Shown: positions 27,471-36,287 of the stretch, piece by piece
How positions within the stretch are numbered: the stretch's first letter is position 1
Layout: every line of letters starts with the position of its first letter
NCBI GenBank assembly: GCA_964568145.1
Contig: CAZMOZ010000001.1
Span: forward strand, 124,001 to 188,000
Length of the DNA: 64,000 nucleotides
Reading direction: 5' to 3'
Origin: DSVZ01 sp964568145
Lineage (GTDB): Bacteria; Verrucomicrobiota; Verrucomicrobiia; Limisphaerales; J093
Made by a program: the position numbers and the translations under genes
Notes under the pieces: generated by a model
The model's input: the letters and a program-made list of their open reading frames with translations, nothing else
What the model was told of the DNA's origin: nothing
Database searches by the model: none

Positions 27471-28526
27471 TCACCTCGTCCGGCCTTCATTGAACTCCGA
27501 CACCGCCCGGATCATCGCCCGGATGTTCTCCGGCGGCGTGCCGGTGGTGGTCACGCCGGCAAAAGACAGGATCAGCGGATGCCCGCCCGCCTCGCGCAGC
27601 GCGGTCAGCGCCGCGGCGTGGACCTGCTCCGGCGTGCCGCGCACGCCCACGTCTAGCGGCGGCACGTTGCCCATGAGTGTCATTCGACCCGCCAGCCGGC
27701 GACAGGCGTCGGGCATGCTCGTCTCGACGCCCCAGTTCAGCACATCAAAGCCCGCGTCGGGCAGCAACTCCAGGCACGCGGCCACGCTGGCATCGTTGTG
27801 CAGCACCTTCACCCAGTCTGCGGGAAAGGCGTCGCAAATGCGCTTCAAGAACGGGTGCGCGAAACGCTCGTAATGCCGGCGGCCGATGAAGCCCGCCAGG
27901 TCGTCCAGGATCAAAAGGCCTTCCACACCGCCCTCGAGCGCTTCGATCTGCGCCCTGAGCCAGCCGATGGCCAGGTCGGTCGTCACGTCCAGCAGCTTCA
28001 GCGTGCGCTCCGGCTCGTCCACGAGGTCGGTCATGAGGTCGTTCACGCCGCGCAGAAACGACGCGATGGTGAGTGGCCCGCGCGCGGCCACAACCGGCAC
28101 GCAGAAACCGGCCTCGACGATCCGGCGCTTCAGTCGCTGGTAGCGGTGCAGGCACAGCGCCATGAAGCCATCCGTGCGCGGGTCGGGGTGGGTGAGCCGG
28201 TCGAGCCGGTCCATCGCGAAGGGCAGGGGCTCGACATCCGGTACGCGGCCGCGGTTGAAGCGCAGGCGCGCGCCCAGCGCGGACGGCTCGGCGCCCATGC
28301 CCACCTCCGACCACCAGGCCGGGAACCAGATCACCTCCGGGAAATCGCGCAGCACGCGCAGGTTCGCCTGGAACCACGCCTCCACGTCGAAGAAGTAATC
28401 CCAGTGGCTGACGCCGGCGTACGCGGGAATCCACGGACAATCCGCGACGAGCGCCAGCGGGACGGGCCGGCCGCGGTGCTGGCGTTTGGCCGCAGCCTTG
28501 AAGGTCTGCCACTGTTCGGGGCGCAT
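27471..28526 (-). CDS. Uroporphyrinogen decarboxylase (URO-D) family protein, probably a corrinoid methyltransferase relative
   Basis: ATG at 28526 (MRPEQWQTFKAAAKRQHRGR) gives 351 residues. The fold fits the HemE/MtaA superfamily: a conserved N-terminal region, GPLTIASFLRGVNDLMTDL, DDLAGFIGRRHYERFAHPFL, KVLHNDASVAACLELLPDAG and a C-terminal GHPLILSFAGVTTTGTPPEN. True HemE has an N-terminal RxPVWxMRQAGR motif that I do not see, so haem synthesis is unlikely. Such divergent members often act on methoxylated or methylated compounds through corrinoid proteins; that is inference, as no corrinoid protein is nearby. Confidence 0.78.
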   Translation of the reverse strand: MRPEQWQTFKAAAKRQHRGRPVPLALVADCPWIPAYAGVSHWDYFFDVEAWFQANLRVLRDFPEVIWFPAWWSEVGMGAEPSALGARLRFNRGRVPDVEPLPFAMDRLDRLTHPDPRTDGFMALCLHRYQRLKRRIVEAGFCVPVVAARGPLTIASFLRGVNDLMTDLVDEPERTLKLLDVTTDLAIGWLRAQIEALEGGVEGLLILDDLAGFIGRRHYERFAHPFLKRICDAFPADWVKVLHNDASVAACLELLPDAGFDVLNWGVETSMPDACRRLAGRMTLMGNVPPLDVGVRGTPEQVHAAALTALREAGGHPLILSFAGVTTTGTPPENIRAMIRAVSEFNEGRTR

Positions 28527-28943
28527 GAGATTCTCCGGTTGTCCGGGTGCGACGCGTCGGCAACGACCGCGCAACGCGCGTCCACCGGGGTGCGCCTACT
28601 GTGCCAGACCGCCGGCGGCGGCGGCCAAACTTTTTCGGTGGTTCGTCGCCGGACTCAAGGACGGGTGTTACCTGAAGACAGGCTGGAAGACTTTCCGGCC
28701 CCGCAAGCAGGGTGTTGCCCGGGCCGCCCTGGAAACGAAGGAAGCGGGCCGGCAAAGGAGCTTTGGACCGGGCTTCCGCGCTCCATTTCGGGAAGCCTTC
28801 TTCTGAAGTTCTGCCGCCTCCGGGTCAGGCCCCGGCAGTTCCTCCCGCCTCCTTCGGCAACATTCATTCTCGGTCAAATCGCCCGTTTGTCGGCGCGCGG
28901 GCTGGGTTGACTCCGCCCCGACCGTTTCTTACCGTCGCCCCAC
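28527..28943. other. Divergent intergenic region, no gene seen
   Basis: 417 bp between the URO-D family gene and bamD. Short frames on both strands are low-complexity. The stretch around 28655-28760 contains a small GGCCCCGCAAGCAGG-type GC hairpin, but nothing assignable. Confidence 0.45.
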
Positions 28944-29936
28944 ATGAACCGCAGGGTAACGCTTCTGGCGCTGATCTTCCTCGGCCTGGTCTTGTGGCCG
29001 CTGCCGTGTCCCGCGCCGCTGGTGTACACGCCCGGCGAGGGCTGGACGTACGAGAGCCCCGGCGGCCCCAAGTGGCAGCGCGGCCGGGCCAAGGACCAGT
29101 ACGAATTCGCGCGGGGGGCGTTCGACGAGAAGAAATTCAAGCTCGCCATCAAGGCCGCCCGCCGCACGGTGAGTCGCTGGCCCTTGTCGGAATACGCCCC
29201 GGAGGCGCAGTTCCTGGTGGGCCAGGCCTATGAGGCCCGGAAATGGGATGAGAAGGCGTTCAAGGAATATCAGAAGGCGATCGAGAAGTACCCGAAGATC
29301 GCGAAGTACGAGGAGATCCTGGTGCGGCAGTTTGCCATCGCCCAGCGGTTCCTCGGCGGCCAGTGGTTCAAGCTCTGGGGCGTGATCCCGTTCTTCCCGT
29401 CCATGGAGAAGACGGCGGACATGTTCGCCAAGATCGTCCGCAACGGCCCGTACTCGAAGGTGGGACCGGAGGCGCAACTGGCCATCGGGACCACCCGGGA
29501 GAAGCAGAAGGACTATTACCTGGCCGTGAAGGCTTACGAGAAAGCCGCCGACACGTACCACGACGACCCGAAGATCGCGGCGGAGGCGATGCACCGCGCG
29601 GCGCAGGCGTACGTGAAACAGGCCAAGACCGCCGAGTACGACCAGGGCGCCGCCGTGTCGGCCATCGCCACGTTCACGGATTTCATCACGCTGTACCCGC
29701 GGGACCCGCGGGTGGAGGAGGCGCAGAAGACCATCCTGGAACTGCGCACCGAGCAGGCGCGCGGCGCCTTCCGCATCGCGCAGTTTTATGAAAAAAAACG
29801 GCGCTGGGATGGCGCGCGGGTGTATTACAACGAGGTGGTGAGCAAGGACCCAAACTCGGAACTCGCCGCCGCCGCCCGCCGCCGCCTGGACGCGCTGCGC
29901 AAGGCGCCGACCACGCCGGTCCAACCCCCGTCCTGA
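28944..29936 (+). CDS. bamD: BamD-like outer-membrane assembly TPR protein
   Basis: The 330-residue protein has a signal peptide (LLALIFLGLVLWPLPCPAP) with Cys in the right zone for a possible lipoprotein, though not a classic lipobox. TPR helices follow: DQYEFARGAFDEKKFKLAIK, FLVGQAYEARKWDEKAFKEY, AQLAIGTTREKQKDYYLAVK and FRIAQFYEKKRRWDGARVYY. This is the YfiO/BamD and CpoB-type arrangement. BamD helps fold beta-barrels in the outer membrane. The lptE-like gene begins one base after its stop, and both concern outer-membrane biogenesis. Confidence 0.75.
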   Translation: MNRRVTLLALIFLGLVLWPLPCPAPLVYTPGEGWTYESPGGPKWQRGRAKDQYEFARGAFDEKKFKLAIKAARRTVSRWPLSEYAPEAQFLVGQAYEARKWDEKAFKEYQKAIEKYPKIAKYEEILVRQFAIAQRFLGGQWFKLWGVIPFFPSMEKTADMFAKIVRNGPYSKVGPEAQLAIGTTREKQKDYYLAVKAYEKAADTYHDDPKIAAEAMHRAAQAYVKQAKTAEYDQGAAVSAIATFTDFITLYPRDPRVEEAQKTILELRTEQARGAFRIAQFYEKKRRWDGARVYYNEVVSKDPNSELAAAARRRLDALRKAPTTPVQPPS

Positions 29937-29937
29937 G

Positions 29938-30447
29938 ATGCTCCGGACCTGTCTTGTCGTCGCGCTGCTCGCCGCGCTGGGCGTCGCTTGCTCCGGCTAC
30001 CGCCTGGGCCCGACCAGCGGCTTCGAGGCCGGCAGCCGCACCGTGCGCGTCCAGTACTTCGAGAACCAGACGCTCCAGCCCCGTCTCAGCGAGGCGCTGG
30101 CGCACGCGCTGCGCAAGCGGCTGCAACAGGACGGCACCTACCGGCTGGTCAGCGCCGGCCCGGCGGATGTGGTGGTGTCCGGCGAAATCCTGCGCTACGA
30201 CCGGCGGCCGGTGTCCTTCCAGCGGCAGGACGTACGCACGACGCGCGACGAAGAGATCGAGCTGGCGGTGCGTCTGGTGGCCAAGGATTACCTGGCCGGC
30301 ACCAACCTGGTGGACCGCGAGGTGATCGGCCGCATGACCGTGCGCCTGGACGGGAATCAGACCAGCGCCGAACGCCAGGCGCTGACCCAGCTTGCCGAGG
30401 ATTTCGCCGACCGCGCCGCGCCGTTGATCGTAGACAGCACGTGGTGA
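29938..30447 (+). CDS. lptE: LptE-like LPS assembly lipoprotein
   Basis: The 169-residue protein has the lipoprotein signal MLRTCLVVALLAALGVACSG, with lipobox LGVAC and Cys at 18, followed by GYRLG. The pattern FENQTLQPRLSEALAHALRKRL with later VVVSGEILRYDRRPVSF and ending in DRAAPLIVDSTW is the LptE/RlpB profile. LptE plugs LptD to insert LPS in the outer membrane. It sits one base after bamD and is probably cotranscribed. Confidence 0.8.
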   Translation: MLRTCLVVALLAALGVACSGYRLGPTSGFEAGSRTVRVQYFENQTLQPRLSEALAHALRKRLQQDGTYRLVSAGPADVVVSGEILRYDRRPVSFQRQDVRTTRDEEIELAVRLVAKDYLAGTNLVDREVIGRMTVRLDGNQTSAERQALTQLAEDFADRAAPLIVDSTW

Positions 30448-30610
30448 GGCGAGAAACGCTGGCTGTAAGCCGGGCGCTTCTCGTCTGCGGGAACGAAATG
30501 AACCCGCCTCCGCCGCGGCGGCTGCTTCCCAACCGGCCGTAGCGCCGGGCTTCAGCCTGGCAAGCCCGCCACCAGCCGGCGCTGGCGCAGCGGCGCCCGG
30601 CCAGTTGAGT

Positions 30611-30680
30611 CCGAAAACCGAAGTTGACCGTAGCGCAGCGCGTCCCGCCTGGCCAACTTCGGTTTTCGGGTTGAGTGGAG
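30611..30680 (+). repeat. Palindromic intergenic repeat (family P1), copy 1
   Basis: CCGAAAACCGAAGTTG at 30611 and CAACTTCGGTTTTCGG at 30654-30669 are exact inverted arms of 16 bp. The interior reads CCGTAGCGCAGCGCGTCCCGCC, and TTGAGTGGAG follows. Further copies lie at 59502-59570 and, inverted, at 63899-63957; a half copy begins at 54366. It sits between convergent lptE and hoxH and could act as a bidirectional terminator. Confidence 0.8.
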
Positions 30681-30726
30681 ATTCTCCGTCAGGAGCAAGA
30701 GAACGGAGTCACGCCCGCCGCGGTCA

Positions 30727-32151
30727 TTATTCGCGCCCCACCTGATCGAGCACGCGGCCGGCGGCGTCCACCAGCCGGACCCGCAGGGCGAGCTGGCCGT
30801 CTGCGTGGGTCGAGCAGCTCAGGCAGGGGTCGAAGGCGCGGATGCCGGCCTCGACGCGGTTGAGCAGCGGCTCCGGGATCGTCGTTCCCTGGATGTAATG
30901 GCGCGCGATCTGCGTGATCGTGCGGTTCATCGCCAGGTTGTTCTGGCCGGTGGCGATGATGAGGTTGACCCGCTGGATCAGGCCGTTCTCGTCCACGGTG
31001 TAGTCGTGGAAGAGCGTGCCGCGCGGCGCCTCGCTCACGCCCACGCCGGTGAGCTGGTTGATGCCGGCGTCGGCGCGCAACCGCTTCGAGAGGATGTCCG
31101 GGTCGTCCAGCAGGCGCTCGATGTGCTCGACGCAGGCGAGGATTTCGATGAGGCGCGCGTAATGGTACAGGAACGAGGAGGTGACGGCGCCCCAGCCCAG
31201 GGCCTTGAACTGCGCCAGCTCGTCGTCGGCCAGCGGCGTGCCGATGCGGCGGCAGATGTTCAGGCGCGCCAGCGGCCCCACGCGGTACATGCCGGTCGGA
31301 TACCCCATCGGCCGGTAGTACGGCGACTTCAGGTACGAGGCCGGCTCCACGGCCTCGCCGATGAACTCGGCGTAACGCGCCGCCTCGATCTGGTCGGCGA
31401 TGATGTTGCCGCCGGCGTCCACGAACCGCAGCCGGCCGTCGTAGTGTTCCCAGCTTCCGTCCGGCCCCACCAGGCCCAGGAACAAGCTGGGGAAGTTGCC
31501 AAAGACCTGGACTTCGGCTTCACTGCGCCGCAGCAAGTCCTTGAAAACCTCCAGTGCCTTGAGCGCGGTGGCCTTCGCCTCCGGCAGCCGGCTTCGCAAG
31601 GCATCACGGGATTCCACGGTGAGCGGGGTTCGCACACCTCCCGGCACGGCCCAAGCCGGATGAATCTTGCGCCCGCCGAGCAACTCGATGACCTCCTGGC
31701 CGAACTGCCGCAGCCGGATGCCGCCGCGGGCCAAGTCGGCGTCGGCCGCCATCAAGCCGAAGACGTTGCGCCGCCCGACCGGCGCGTCCCAGCCCAGCAG
31801 AAAGTCCGGCGCGCTCAGGTGGAAAAAGCTCAGCGCGTGCGACTGGATGATCTGGCCGAGGTTCATCAGCCGGCGCAGCCTGGTCGCCGCCGGCGGGATG
31901 TCCACCGCCAGGATGGCATCGCCGGCCTTGGCCGAGGCGAGCAGGTGGCTCACCGGGCAGATGCCGCAGACGCGCGGGGTGATGCCCGGCATTTCCGTGA
32001 ACGGCCGGCCTTCGCAGAACTTCTCAAAGCCGCGGAACTCGACGACGTGAAACCGCGCGTCGGCCACGTGCCCGTTGTCGTCGAGCTGGATGGTGATCTT
32101 CGCGTGGCCCTCGATGCGGGTCACGGGGTCAATTTTAATCCACTTGGGCAT
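30727..32151 (-). CDS. hoxH: NAD-linked [NiFe] hydrogenase large subunit
   Basis: ATG at 32151 (MPKWIKIDPVTRIEGH) gives 474 residues. RVCGICPVSH is the N-terminal CxxC pair and DPCLSCSTH the C-terminal DPCxxC pair that bind the Ni-Fe site. A 27-residue tail after the His would need removal by a maturation protease; no hoxW or hyp gene is seen in the window. HoxH takes up or evolves H2 in the soluble NAD-linked (group 3d) enzyme. It is separated from hoxY by a 150-bp repeat-filled gap and is the last gene of the operon. Confidence 0.95.
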   Translation of the reverse strand: MPKWIKIDPVTRIEGHAKITIQLDDNGHVADARFHVVEFRGFEKFCEGRPFTEMPGITPRVCGICPVSHLLASAKAGDAILAVDIPPAATRLRRLMNLGQIIQSHALSFFHLSAPDFLLGWDAPVGRRNVFGLMAADADLARGGIRLRQFGQEVIELLGGRKIHPAWAVPGGVRTPLTVESRDALRSRLPEAKATALKALEVFKDLLRRSEAEVQVFGNFPSLFLGLVGPDGSWEHYDGRLRFVDAGGNIIADQIEAARYAEFIGEAVEPASYLKSPYYRPMGYPTGMYRVGPLARLNICRRIGTPLADDELAQFKALGWGAVTSSFLYHYARLIEILACVEHIERLLDDPDILSKRLRADAGINQLTGVGVSEAPRGTLFHDYTVDENGLIQRVNLIIATGQNNLAMNRTITQIARHYIQGTTIPEPLLNRVEAGIRAFDPCLSCSTHADGQLALRVRLVDAAGRVLDQVGRE

Positions 32152-32191
32152 GACAGAAGGGAGCAGGGAAACCGGCGGACTGGAGCGAAGG

Positions 32192-32293
32192 ATGAAATCC
32201 GAAATCCGACGGTCGAAGTCCGAAGGTCGAAACAAACGCAACTGGGGCGCCGGCTTCAGTTTCGGATTTCGGTTTTCGGATTTCGGTTTTCAT
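32192..32293. repeat. Imperfect inverted-repeat element between hoxY and hoxH
   Basis: The left end ATGAAATCCGAAATCCGACG and the reverse complement of the right end ATGAAAACCGAAATCCGAAA share most bases, with TCCGAAATCCGA words repeated within each arm. It fills most of the hoxY-hoxH spacer and carries no coding frame of its own. Confidence 0.6.
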
Positions 32294-32301
32294 GTCGCGC
32301 G

Positions 32302-32844
32302 TCATCCGAACTTGAGATTTTCTCCGGCCAGTTGCGGCGCTTTGCCGGCGAGCAGTTCCTGCAAAAAAGCCTTGATGCGGGCGGCGGGGGGCGGGCAGCC
32401 GGGCAGGAAGAAGTCCACCGGCACGGCCTCGTGCAGGGGCAGGACGCGGTCCAGCAGCGGCGGCACCACGCCGGGCTCGCGCGGCACCTGCGGGCGGAGG
32501 TTGGCGGGGTCCAGGTACGCGCGCTTGAGCACGGGCTCCGCGCCGCCGAGCGGATTGCGCAGGGCCGTGACGTTGCCCGTCACCGCGCAGTCGCCGAAGG
32601 CCACGACCACCCTCGTGCGCTGGCGGATTTTGAGGATCATTTCGAGGTTGTCCTCGTTGGCCACGGCGCCCTCGACGAGGCAGACGTCCACGCTCTCCGG
32701 GTACTCCTTGGCGTCCACCACCGGGCTGTACACGACGTCGGCCACCAGGGCGAGGTCGAAGAGCCATTCGTCCAGGTCGAGGAACGACATGTGGCAGCCG
32801 GAACAGCCGCCGAGCCAGACGGTTGCAAATTTCAGACGATCCAT
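32302..32844 (-). CDS. hoxY: NAD-linked [NiFe] hydrogenase small subunit
   Basis: ATG at 32844 (MDRLKFATVWLGGCSGCHMS) gives 180 residues. GCSGCHMSFLDLDEWL holds the first two Cys of the proximal [4Fe-4S] cluster, with further Cys in VVVAFGDCAVTG and FFLPGCPPPAARI. It relays electrons from HoxH to HoxU/HoxF. It overlaps the end of hoxU by 13 bases, which indicates translational coupling. Confidence 0.93.
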   Translation of the reverse strand: MDRLKFATVWLGGCSGCHMSFLDLDEWLFDLALVADVVYSPVVDAKEYPESVDVCLVEGAVANEDNLEMILKIRQRTRVVVAFGDCAVTGNVTALRNPLGGAEPVLKRAYLDPANLRPQVPREPGVVPPLLDRVLPLHEAVPVDFFLPGCPPPAARIKAFLQELLAGKAPQLAGENLKFG

Positions 32845-33548
32845 TGCTTTTTCTCCCGGGCGGTGACGATGTACTCGAGCTTGCCGCGGTCCTTTTCCAT
32901 CTCGGCCACGGTGGCGCCCTTGGTGAACAGCGCGCCGGTCGGACAGGACTGGACGCACTTGCCGCACGAGGTGCAGGTGAGCGAGTCGCCCCACGGCTGG
33001 TTGAGGTCGCTGATGATCCGCGAGAGGGTGCCGCGGCCGGCGAAGTTCTTGGTGCCCGCGCCCTCGACGTACCAGCAGACCCGCACGCACCGGCCGCACA
33101 GCACGCAGCGGTTGTGGTCCATGCCAAACAGGCGATGGGTGAGGTCCACCTCAAACTTGGGGAAGGTGTAGGCGAACCGCACGTGGTCCATGCCCGCCTG
33201 CATCGCCAAGTCTTGCAGTTCGCAGTGGCCGTTGGAGACACACACGGCGCAGACGTGGTTCCGCTCGGCGAACAGCAGCTCGAGGATCATCCGGCGGTAT
33301 TTCTGGAGCCGCTCGCTGTTGGTGGTCACGACCATGTTGTCGGTAGCCACGGTGACGCAGGCGGGCACGAGCTTGGCGAGCCCGGCCACCTCCACCAGGC
33401 AAAGCCGGCACGCGCCCACGTCGGCCACGCCGTTGAGGTGGCACAGGGTGGGGATGGCGATGCCCGCTTCCCGCGCGGCGGCGAGCACGGTCTGGCCCTC
33501 GGTGGCAGTGATTTCCTGGCCGTCAATGCTGAAGACTTTTGCCGCCAT
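32832..33548 (-). CDS. hoxU: Hydrogenase diaphorase subunit, iron-sulfur
   Basis: ATG at 33548 (MAAKVFSIDGQEITATEGQT) gives 238 residues. An N-terminal plant-type [2Fe-2S] domain has Cys in PTLCHLNGVADVGACRLCLV. A NuoG-like Cys/His region follows (CAVCVSNGHCELQDLA), then two ferredoxin motifs, CVLCGRCVRVC and CTSCGKCVQSCPTGAL. This is the electron wire between HoxF and HoxY. An alternative start at 33647 would add a Pro/Arg-rich stretch lacking homology. Confidence 0.93.
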   Translation of the reverse strand: MAAKVFSIDGQEITATEGQTVLAAAREAGIAIPTLCHLNGVADVGACRLCLVEVAGLAKLVPACVTVATDNMVVTTNSERLQKYRRMILELLFAERNHVCAVCVSNGHCELQDLAMQAGMDHVRFAYTFPKFEVDLTHRLFGMDHNRCVLCGRCVRVCWYVEGAGTKNFAGRGTLSRIISDLNQPWGDSLTCTSCGKCVQSCPTGALFTKGATVAEMEKDRGKLEYIVTAREKKQWIV

Positions 33549-33597
33549 AGAATCAGAGGGTTTCGAGGGCAGTGGTGAAAGGAGCGGAGAACACGCA

Positions 33598-33747
33598 GGG
33601 GATCGCGCCCGCCCCGGGCGCGGTGGTTGGCGCCTCGCCAACCACACTTTTCACGCCGTGAACCAAACCCACCGCCGGGATTTCAGTCCGCCGCGGAGCC
33701 AACCGGCGGGGGCGCCGTTTGGTGCGCCCGAGCCGGGCGCGATCCCC
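33598..33747. repeat. 150-bp inverted-repeat element between hoxF and hoxU
   Basis: GGGGATCGCGCCCGCCCCGG at the left end pairs with the right end, whose reverse complement reads GGGGATCGCGCCCGGCTCGG. Inside lies another stem TGGTTGGCG...CGCCAACCA. It is non-coding and lies inside an operon whose other diaphorase junctions overlap. Confidence 0.65.
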
Positions 33748-33770
33748 TGGCATGGAGTTTCCCTGGACCT

Positions 33771-35411
33771 TCACGCCGCCACCTCCTTCGCTTTCGCCTC
33801 ACTGCCGCCGTTCTTCCACGGCTCGGGCCGGAGCAGCGCGAGGTATTCTGGCCGGAAGAAGCGCAGCGTGCTCAGGACCGGGTTGGGCGCGGTCTGGCCC
33901 AGACCGCAGAGGCTGGTGTGTTTCACCAGGTCGCACAGATCCTCGAGCATGGCGAGGTCGCGTGCGGTGGCCTGACGGGCGAGGATTTTCCGCAACAACT
34001 CGTGCATCTGCACCGTTCCGGCCCGGCACGGGATGCACTTGCCGCAGGATTCGTCCATGCAGAACTCCATGAAGAACCGCGCCACGTCCACCATGTTGTC
34101 GCTTTCGTCCATCACGATCATGCCGCCGGAGCCCATGATGGAACCGAGCTTGGTGAGCGACTCGTAGTCCACCGGCGTGTCGAGGTGTGTGGCCGGGATG
34201 CACCCGCCGGACGGCCCGCCAGTTTGAACCGCCTTGATGCGGCCGCCGTCGGGCGCGCCGCCACCCATGTCCTCGACGATGGTGCGCAGGGGAATGCCCA
34301 TCGGCACCTCGATCAGGCCGGTGTGGCGCACCTTGCCGGCCAGGGCGAAGACCTTGGTGCCCTTGCTGCGCTCGGTGCCGATGCCGGCAAACCACTCGGC
34401 CCCGCGCCGCAGGATGGGCGGCACGTTGGCGAAGGTCTCGACGTTGTTGATCAGCGTGGGCTGGCCGAACAGGCCGCTCTCGGCCGGGAAGGGCGGGCGC
34501 GGACGCGGCTGGCCGCGGCGGCCCTCGATCGAGGCCATCAACGCGGTTTCCTCGCCGCAGACAAACGCCCCGGCGCCGATCCGGATGTCCACGTTGAAGT
34601 GGAACGGTGATTCGAGGACGCCGCTGCCCAGCAGCCCGTGCTGCTTGGCCTGACGGATGGCTGTCTGCAACCGCGCGATGGCCAGCGGGTATTCGGCGCG
34701 CACGTAGATGTAGCCCTGGTCGGCGCCGACCGCGTAGGCCGCAATGATCATGCCCTCGAGCACGCGATGCGGATCACTCTCGAGCACGCTGCGGTCCATG
34801 AACGCGCCGGGGTCGCCTTCGTCCGCGTTGCAGATGACGTATTTCTTGGCGCTCTGGGTCTTGGCCACCGTGGCCCACTTGAGGCCGGTGGGGTAGCCCG
34901 CGCCGCCCCGCCCGCGCAGGCCGCTCTTCGTGATCTCGCTCACCACTTCGGGCTGCGACATCTCGCGCAGCACGTTGCGCAATGCCAGGTAGCCGTCGCG
35001 CGCGATATAGGACTCGATCCGCTCCGGGTCCACGACGCCGCTGTTTTCAAGCACGATGGCAAGCTGCTTGGTGAAGAACGGGCTGCTCAGGTCGCCCCGC
35101 TCGACGTGGGTCGTGCCGCCCAGGAGGGTGCCCACCAGCGACGCGGCGTCGGCCGGCCGGACCTTCTGGTAAAGCGCGCCCGGCGGGTCAATCAGCACCA
35201 GCGGGCCCTCGCAGCACAGCTTCATGCAGCCCACGCCGCGCACCTCGACGTCGCCCCCAAGCCCGGCAGCCTTCACGGCGCGGTCCAGGGCCTCCTTCAC
35301 CAGTCTGGCCTCGGACGACATGCAGCCCGCCGCGAGGCAGCAGGTGATGAGCACTTTCTTCTGCGCGGCGCGTTCGCGCTCTTTGATCTCCAGGAGTTCA
35401 GCGAGCAACAT
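33771..35411 (-). CDS. hoxF: Hydrogenase diaphorase subunit, NADH/FMN-binding (NuoF-like)
   Basis: The protein has 546 residues. An N-terminal thioredoxin-like [2Fe-2S] domain has Cys in TCCLAAGCM and VGCMKLCCEG. GLRGRGGAGYPTGLKW is the NADH/FMN loop and CNADEGDPGAFMDR the flavin-site block. ESCGKCIPCRAG with later SLCGLGQ holds the [4Fe-4S] cluster. It exchanges hydride with NAD+/NADH. Its start overlaps the end of hoxE by 14 bases. Confidence 0.94.
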   Translation of the reverse strand: MLLAELLEIKERERAAQKKVLITCCLAAGCMSSEARLVKEALDRAVKAAGLGGDVEVRGVGCMKLCCEGPLVLIDPPGALYQKVRPADAASLVGTLLGGTTHVERGDLSSPFFTKQLAIVLENSGVVDPERIESYIARDGYLALRNVLREMSQPEVVSEITKSGLRGRGGAGYPTGLKWATVAKTQSAKKYVICNADEGDPGAFMDRSVLESDPHRVLEGMIIAAYAVGADQGYIYVRAEYPLAIARLQTAIRQAKQHGLLGSGVLESPFHFNVDIRIGAGAFVCGEETALMASIEGRRGQPRPRPPFPAESGLFGQPTLINNVETFANVPPILRRGAEWFAGIGTERSKGTKVFALAGKVRHTGLIEVPMGIPLRTIVEDMGGGAPDGGRIKAVQTGGPSGGCIPATHLDTPVDYESLTKLGSIMGSGGMIVMDESDNMVDVARFFMEFCMDESCGKCIPCRAGTVQMHELLRKILARQATARDLAMLEDLCDLVKHTSLCGLGQTAPNPVLSTLRFFRPEYLALLRPEPWKNGGSEAKAKEVAA

Positions 35412-35934
35412 GGTTCAACCATCCTTTCACGCGTTCGAGCGCGCTCTCGGGCGTCTGGCGCGGCGCCACGGCGTCGTCGTACACCACGGCGGGGGCGATG
35501 CCGCAGGCGCCGATGCACCGGGCGGTCATGAGGGACATCCCGCCGTCGGGCGTGGTGCCGCCCGCCTTGACGCCGGCGGCCTGTTCCAGCGCCTCGACAA
35601 TGCGGTTGGCGCCCTTCACGTAACAAGCCGTGCCCATGCAGATCACGCAGGTGTGGGCGCCCTGGGGCTTGAGCTTGAAGAAGTGGTAAAACGTCGCCAC
35701 GCCGTACACGCGGCTGGGCGGCAGGCGCAACCCGTGCGCCACGAAGAACAGCAGCCCGTCGTCCAGAAAGCCGAACAGCTCCTGCGCCTTGTGCAACACC
35801 TCGATGAGCGCGTCCTGCCGCAGTTGCTGGCGCTTGATGAAGACCTCGAGGATCTTGAAGCGCTTGTCGCCGCTGGGATGCCCGGCGGTGGCGCCGGCCG
35901 GCCCGGTCTGTTTCGGCGTGGCAATGGTGCTCAT
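35398..35934 (-). CDS. hoxE: Hydrogenase diaphorase subunit (NuoE-like)
   Basis: ATG at 35934 (MSTIATPKQTGPAGATAGHP) gives 178 residues. A helical N-terminus (QDALIEVLHKAQELFGFL) is followed by a thioredoxin-like [2Fe-2S] domain with Cys in CMGTACYVKGA and ARCIGACGIAPAV. It is the first gene of the hoxEFUYH operon. Its presence gives the five-subunit bidirectional type found in cyanobacteria and some anaerobes. Confidence 0.93.
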   Translation of the reverse strand: MSTIATPKQTGPAGATAGHPSGDKRFKILEVFIKRQQLRQDALIEVLHKAQELFGFLDDGLLFFVAHGLRLPPSRVYGVATFYHFFKLKPQGAHTCVICMGTACYVKGANRIVEALEQAAGVKAGGTTPDGGMSLMTARCIGACGIAPAVVYDDAVAPRQTPESALERVKGWLNHVAR

Positions 35935-36287
35935 AGACGCGCGCCTGTTTGCGGGTGTGTTGGCCCGCGCTTCAGGCGAAGTCAAGTTAACAGGCGGCGG
36001 CCGCCCGGCTCCACTGGAATTGGCCAAGCCTGAGCATCCTTTGCCCGAGCGGGGTGGGACAGGCTGTGGAGGCTCCGCCGATCGGGGCGGTGGTGGCCAT
36101 CCCTGGCTGCCCGGCGTCTGGTAGCCGGCCTCTGGCGCAGGGGCCGGCAGACGCCACCACACGGCGCGCGACACCCCGCCCACTCCGCCGGACTGGAGTC
36201 CGGCGTTACACGCCCAAAACGGCCTTTTCATCGCGCGAGTGTTCCTTAAACTTCGGCCTCCGTTTTTGAACGCGAACTCATCCCGTC
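35935..36287. other. Divergent promoter region of hoxE and transketolase, with a hairpin
   Basis: 353 bp, no gene seen. GCCGGACT...AGTCCGGC (36187-36204, 2-base loop) followed by GTTACA is a perfect hairpin, related to the CATCCGGCGG palindromes at 54395-54452. AGCCGGCCTCTGGC at 36123 resembles the 43861 element. No clear promoter boxes. Confidence 0.5.
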
